Origin: an uncultured Bacilli bacterium
Lineage (GTDB): Bacteria; Bacillota_I; Bacilli_A; RF39; UBA660
Length of the DNA stretch: 44,085 nt
Assembly: GCA_944350285.1 (NCBI GenBank)
Contig: CALVOL010000005.1
Span: 1-44,085, forward strand
Direction: 5' to 3'
Made by a program: the position numbers and the translations under genes. Within the stretch, counting starts at the first letter, position 1; every line of letters begins with the position of its first letter. This document shows positions 43,891 to 44,085 of the stretch, piece by piece. The notes below the pieces were generated by a model. It did not search any database, was not told the origin of the DNA, and saw nothing but the letters and a program-made list of their open reading frames with translations.

Positions 43891-44076
43891 AACATCACCA
43901 AGTTTAGTATGGACGAAATACATTCTAATCTATACATTCTTGTTATGTTTTGACGTTTAAATCATAGAAGCATAATAAATTATTCTTAAAACTAGAGTAT
44001 AAATCAGAGGGTGTAAATTTTTTTTGTAGGTAAGATAATGAATTTTTGATATACTTATTATACGAGGAGTAGTAGT

Positions 44077-44085
44077 ATGTATGGA
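44077..44085 (+). CDS. Start of a plus-strand gene cut by the window edge
   Basis: ATG at 44077 with GAGGAG 7 nt upstream; only three codons (MYG) are visible. Product unknown. Confidence 0.4.

Noticed and set aside
1-44085. CRISPR arrays, tRNA or rRNA genes, complete insertion sequences, prophage genes
   Set aside because: I saw no regularly spaced direct repeats, no cloverleaf-like gene with a TTC-arm consensus, no transposase, integrase or phage structural gene. The only mobile-element signal is the MITE-like element.

Overview
The window is AT-rich DNA from a spore-forming, low-GC Firmicute. It most resembles an uncultured gut member of the Bacilli / Mollicutes-related lineages; this is inferred from gene content and not placed phylogenetically. 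TGG encodes Trp and TGA is a frequent true stop (often inside ATGA gene overlaps), so the standard bacterial code applies. SigG, a YlbJ/SpoVV-like membrane protein, a YlbL-like PDZ-Lon protease and a YqfQ-like protein indicate sporulation. Most genes lie on the minus strand in tightly packed operons.

Layout. 1-767: the N-terminal part of a Ca-type P-type ATPase. 1.1-16.3 kb (minus): a version of the Bacillus priA-def-fmt-rsmB-rlmN-prpC-prkC-cpgA-rpe cluster. Here def and rsmB are missing, a UcpA-like dehydrogenase sits between rlmN and stp, and lineage-specific genes are inserted: related helical proteins, a secreted protein, a GNAT, and a guanylate-kinase-like domain fused to an unknown C-terminal domain. 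16.5-19.2 kb: surface proteins with a TasA/camelysin-type N-terminus and decaying genes. 19.2-25.3 kb: HAD phosphatase, trmD, rimM, TrmH-type methylase, YgjP-type protease, divIVA, sepF, and glyQS behind an unusually short T-box leader. 25.3-27.0 kb: a large surface protein whose reading frame is broken at a nine-G tract near its start. 27.1-30.0 kb: sigG, the PDZ-Lon protease (probable AUU or CUG start) and, divergently, ylbJ. 30.0-37.0 kb: a DUF1292-like protein, an 864-residue repeat/coiled-coil membrane protein, a YqfQ-like gene, and trmK-rpoD-dnaG. 37.1-44.1 kb: small membrane and hypothetical proteins, a gene split by two in-frame stops, a 180-bp MITE-like element with exact terminal inverted repeats and a 10-bp target duplication, pepF, a transglutaminase-like protein and a CmpB-type membrane protein.

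How they fit together. The housekeeping part covers translation (fmt, rlmN, rsgA, glyQS, trmD, rimM, trmK), replication and transcription initiation (dnaG, priA, rpoD), Ser/Thr signalling (stp-prkC), division (sepF, divIVA) and late forespore control (sigG, PDZ-Lon, ylbJ). The accessory part concerns the cell surface. Its most notable features are the poly-G contingency-type tract, the MITE-like element, the family of related helical proteins in the priA-rlmN cluster, and a small self-contained transcription unit (a Fur-like palindrome, a 21-codon ORF and a terminator) at 6.9-7.07 kb.
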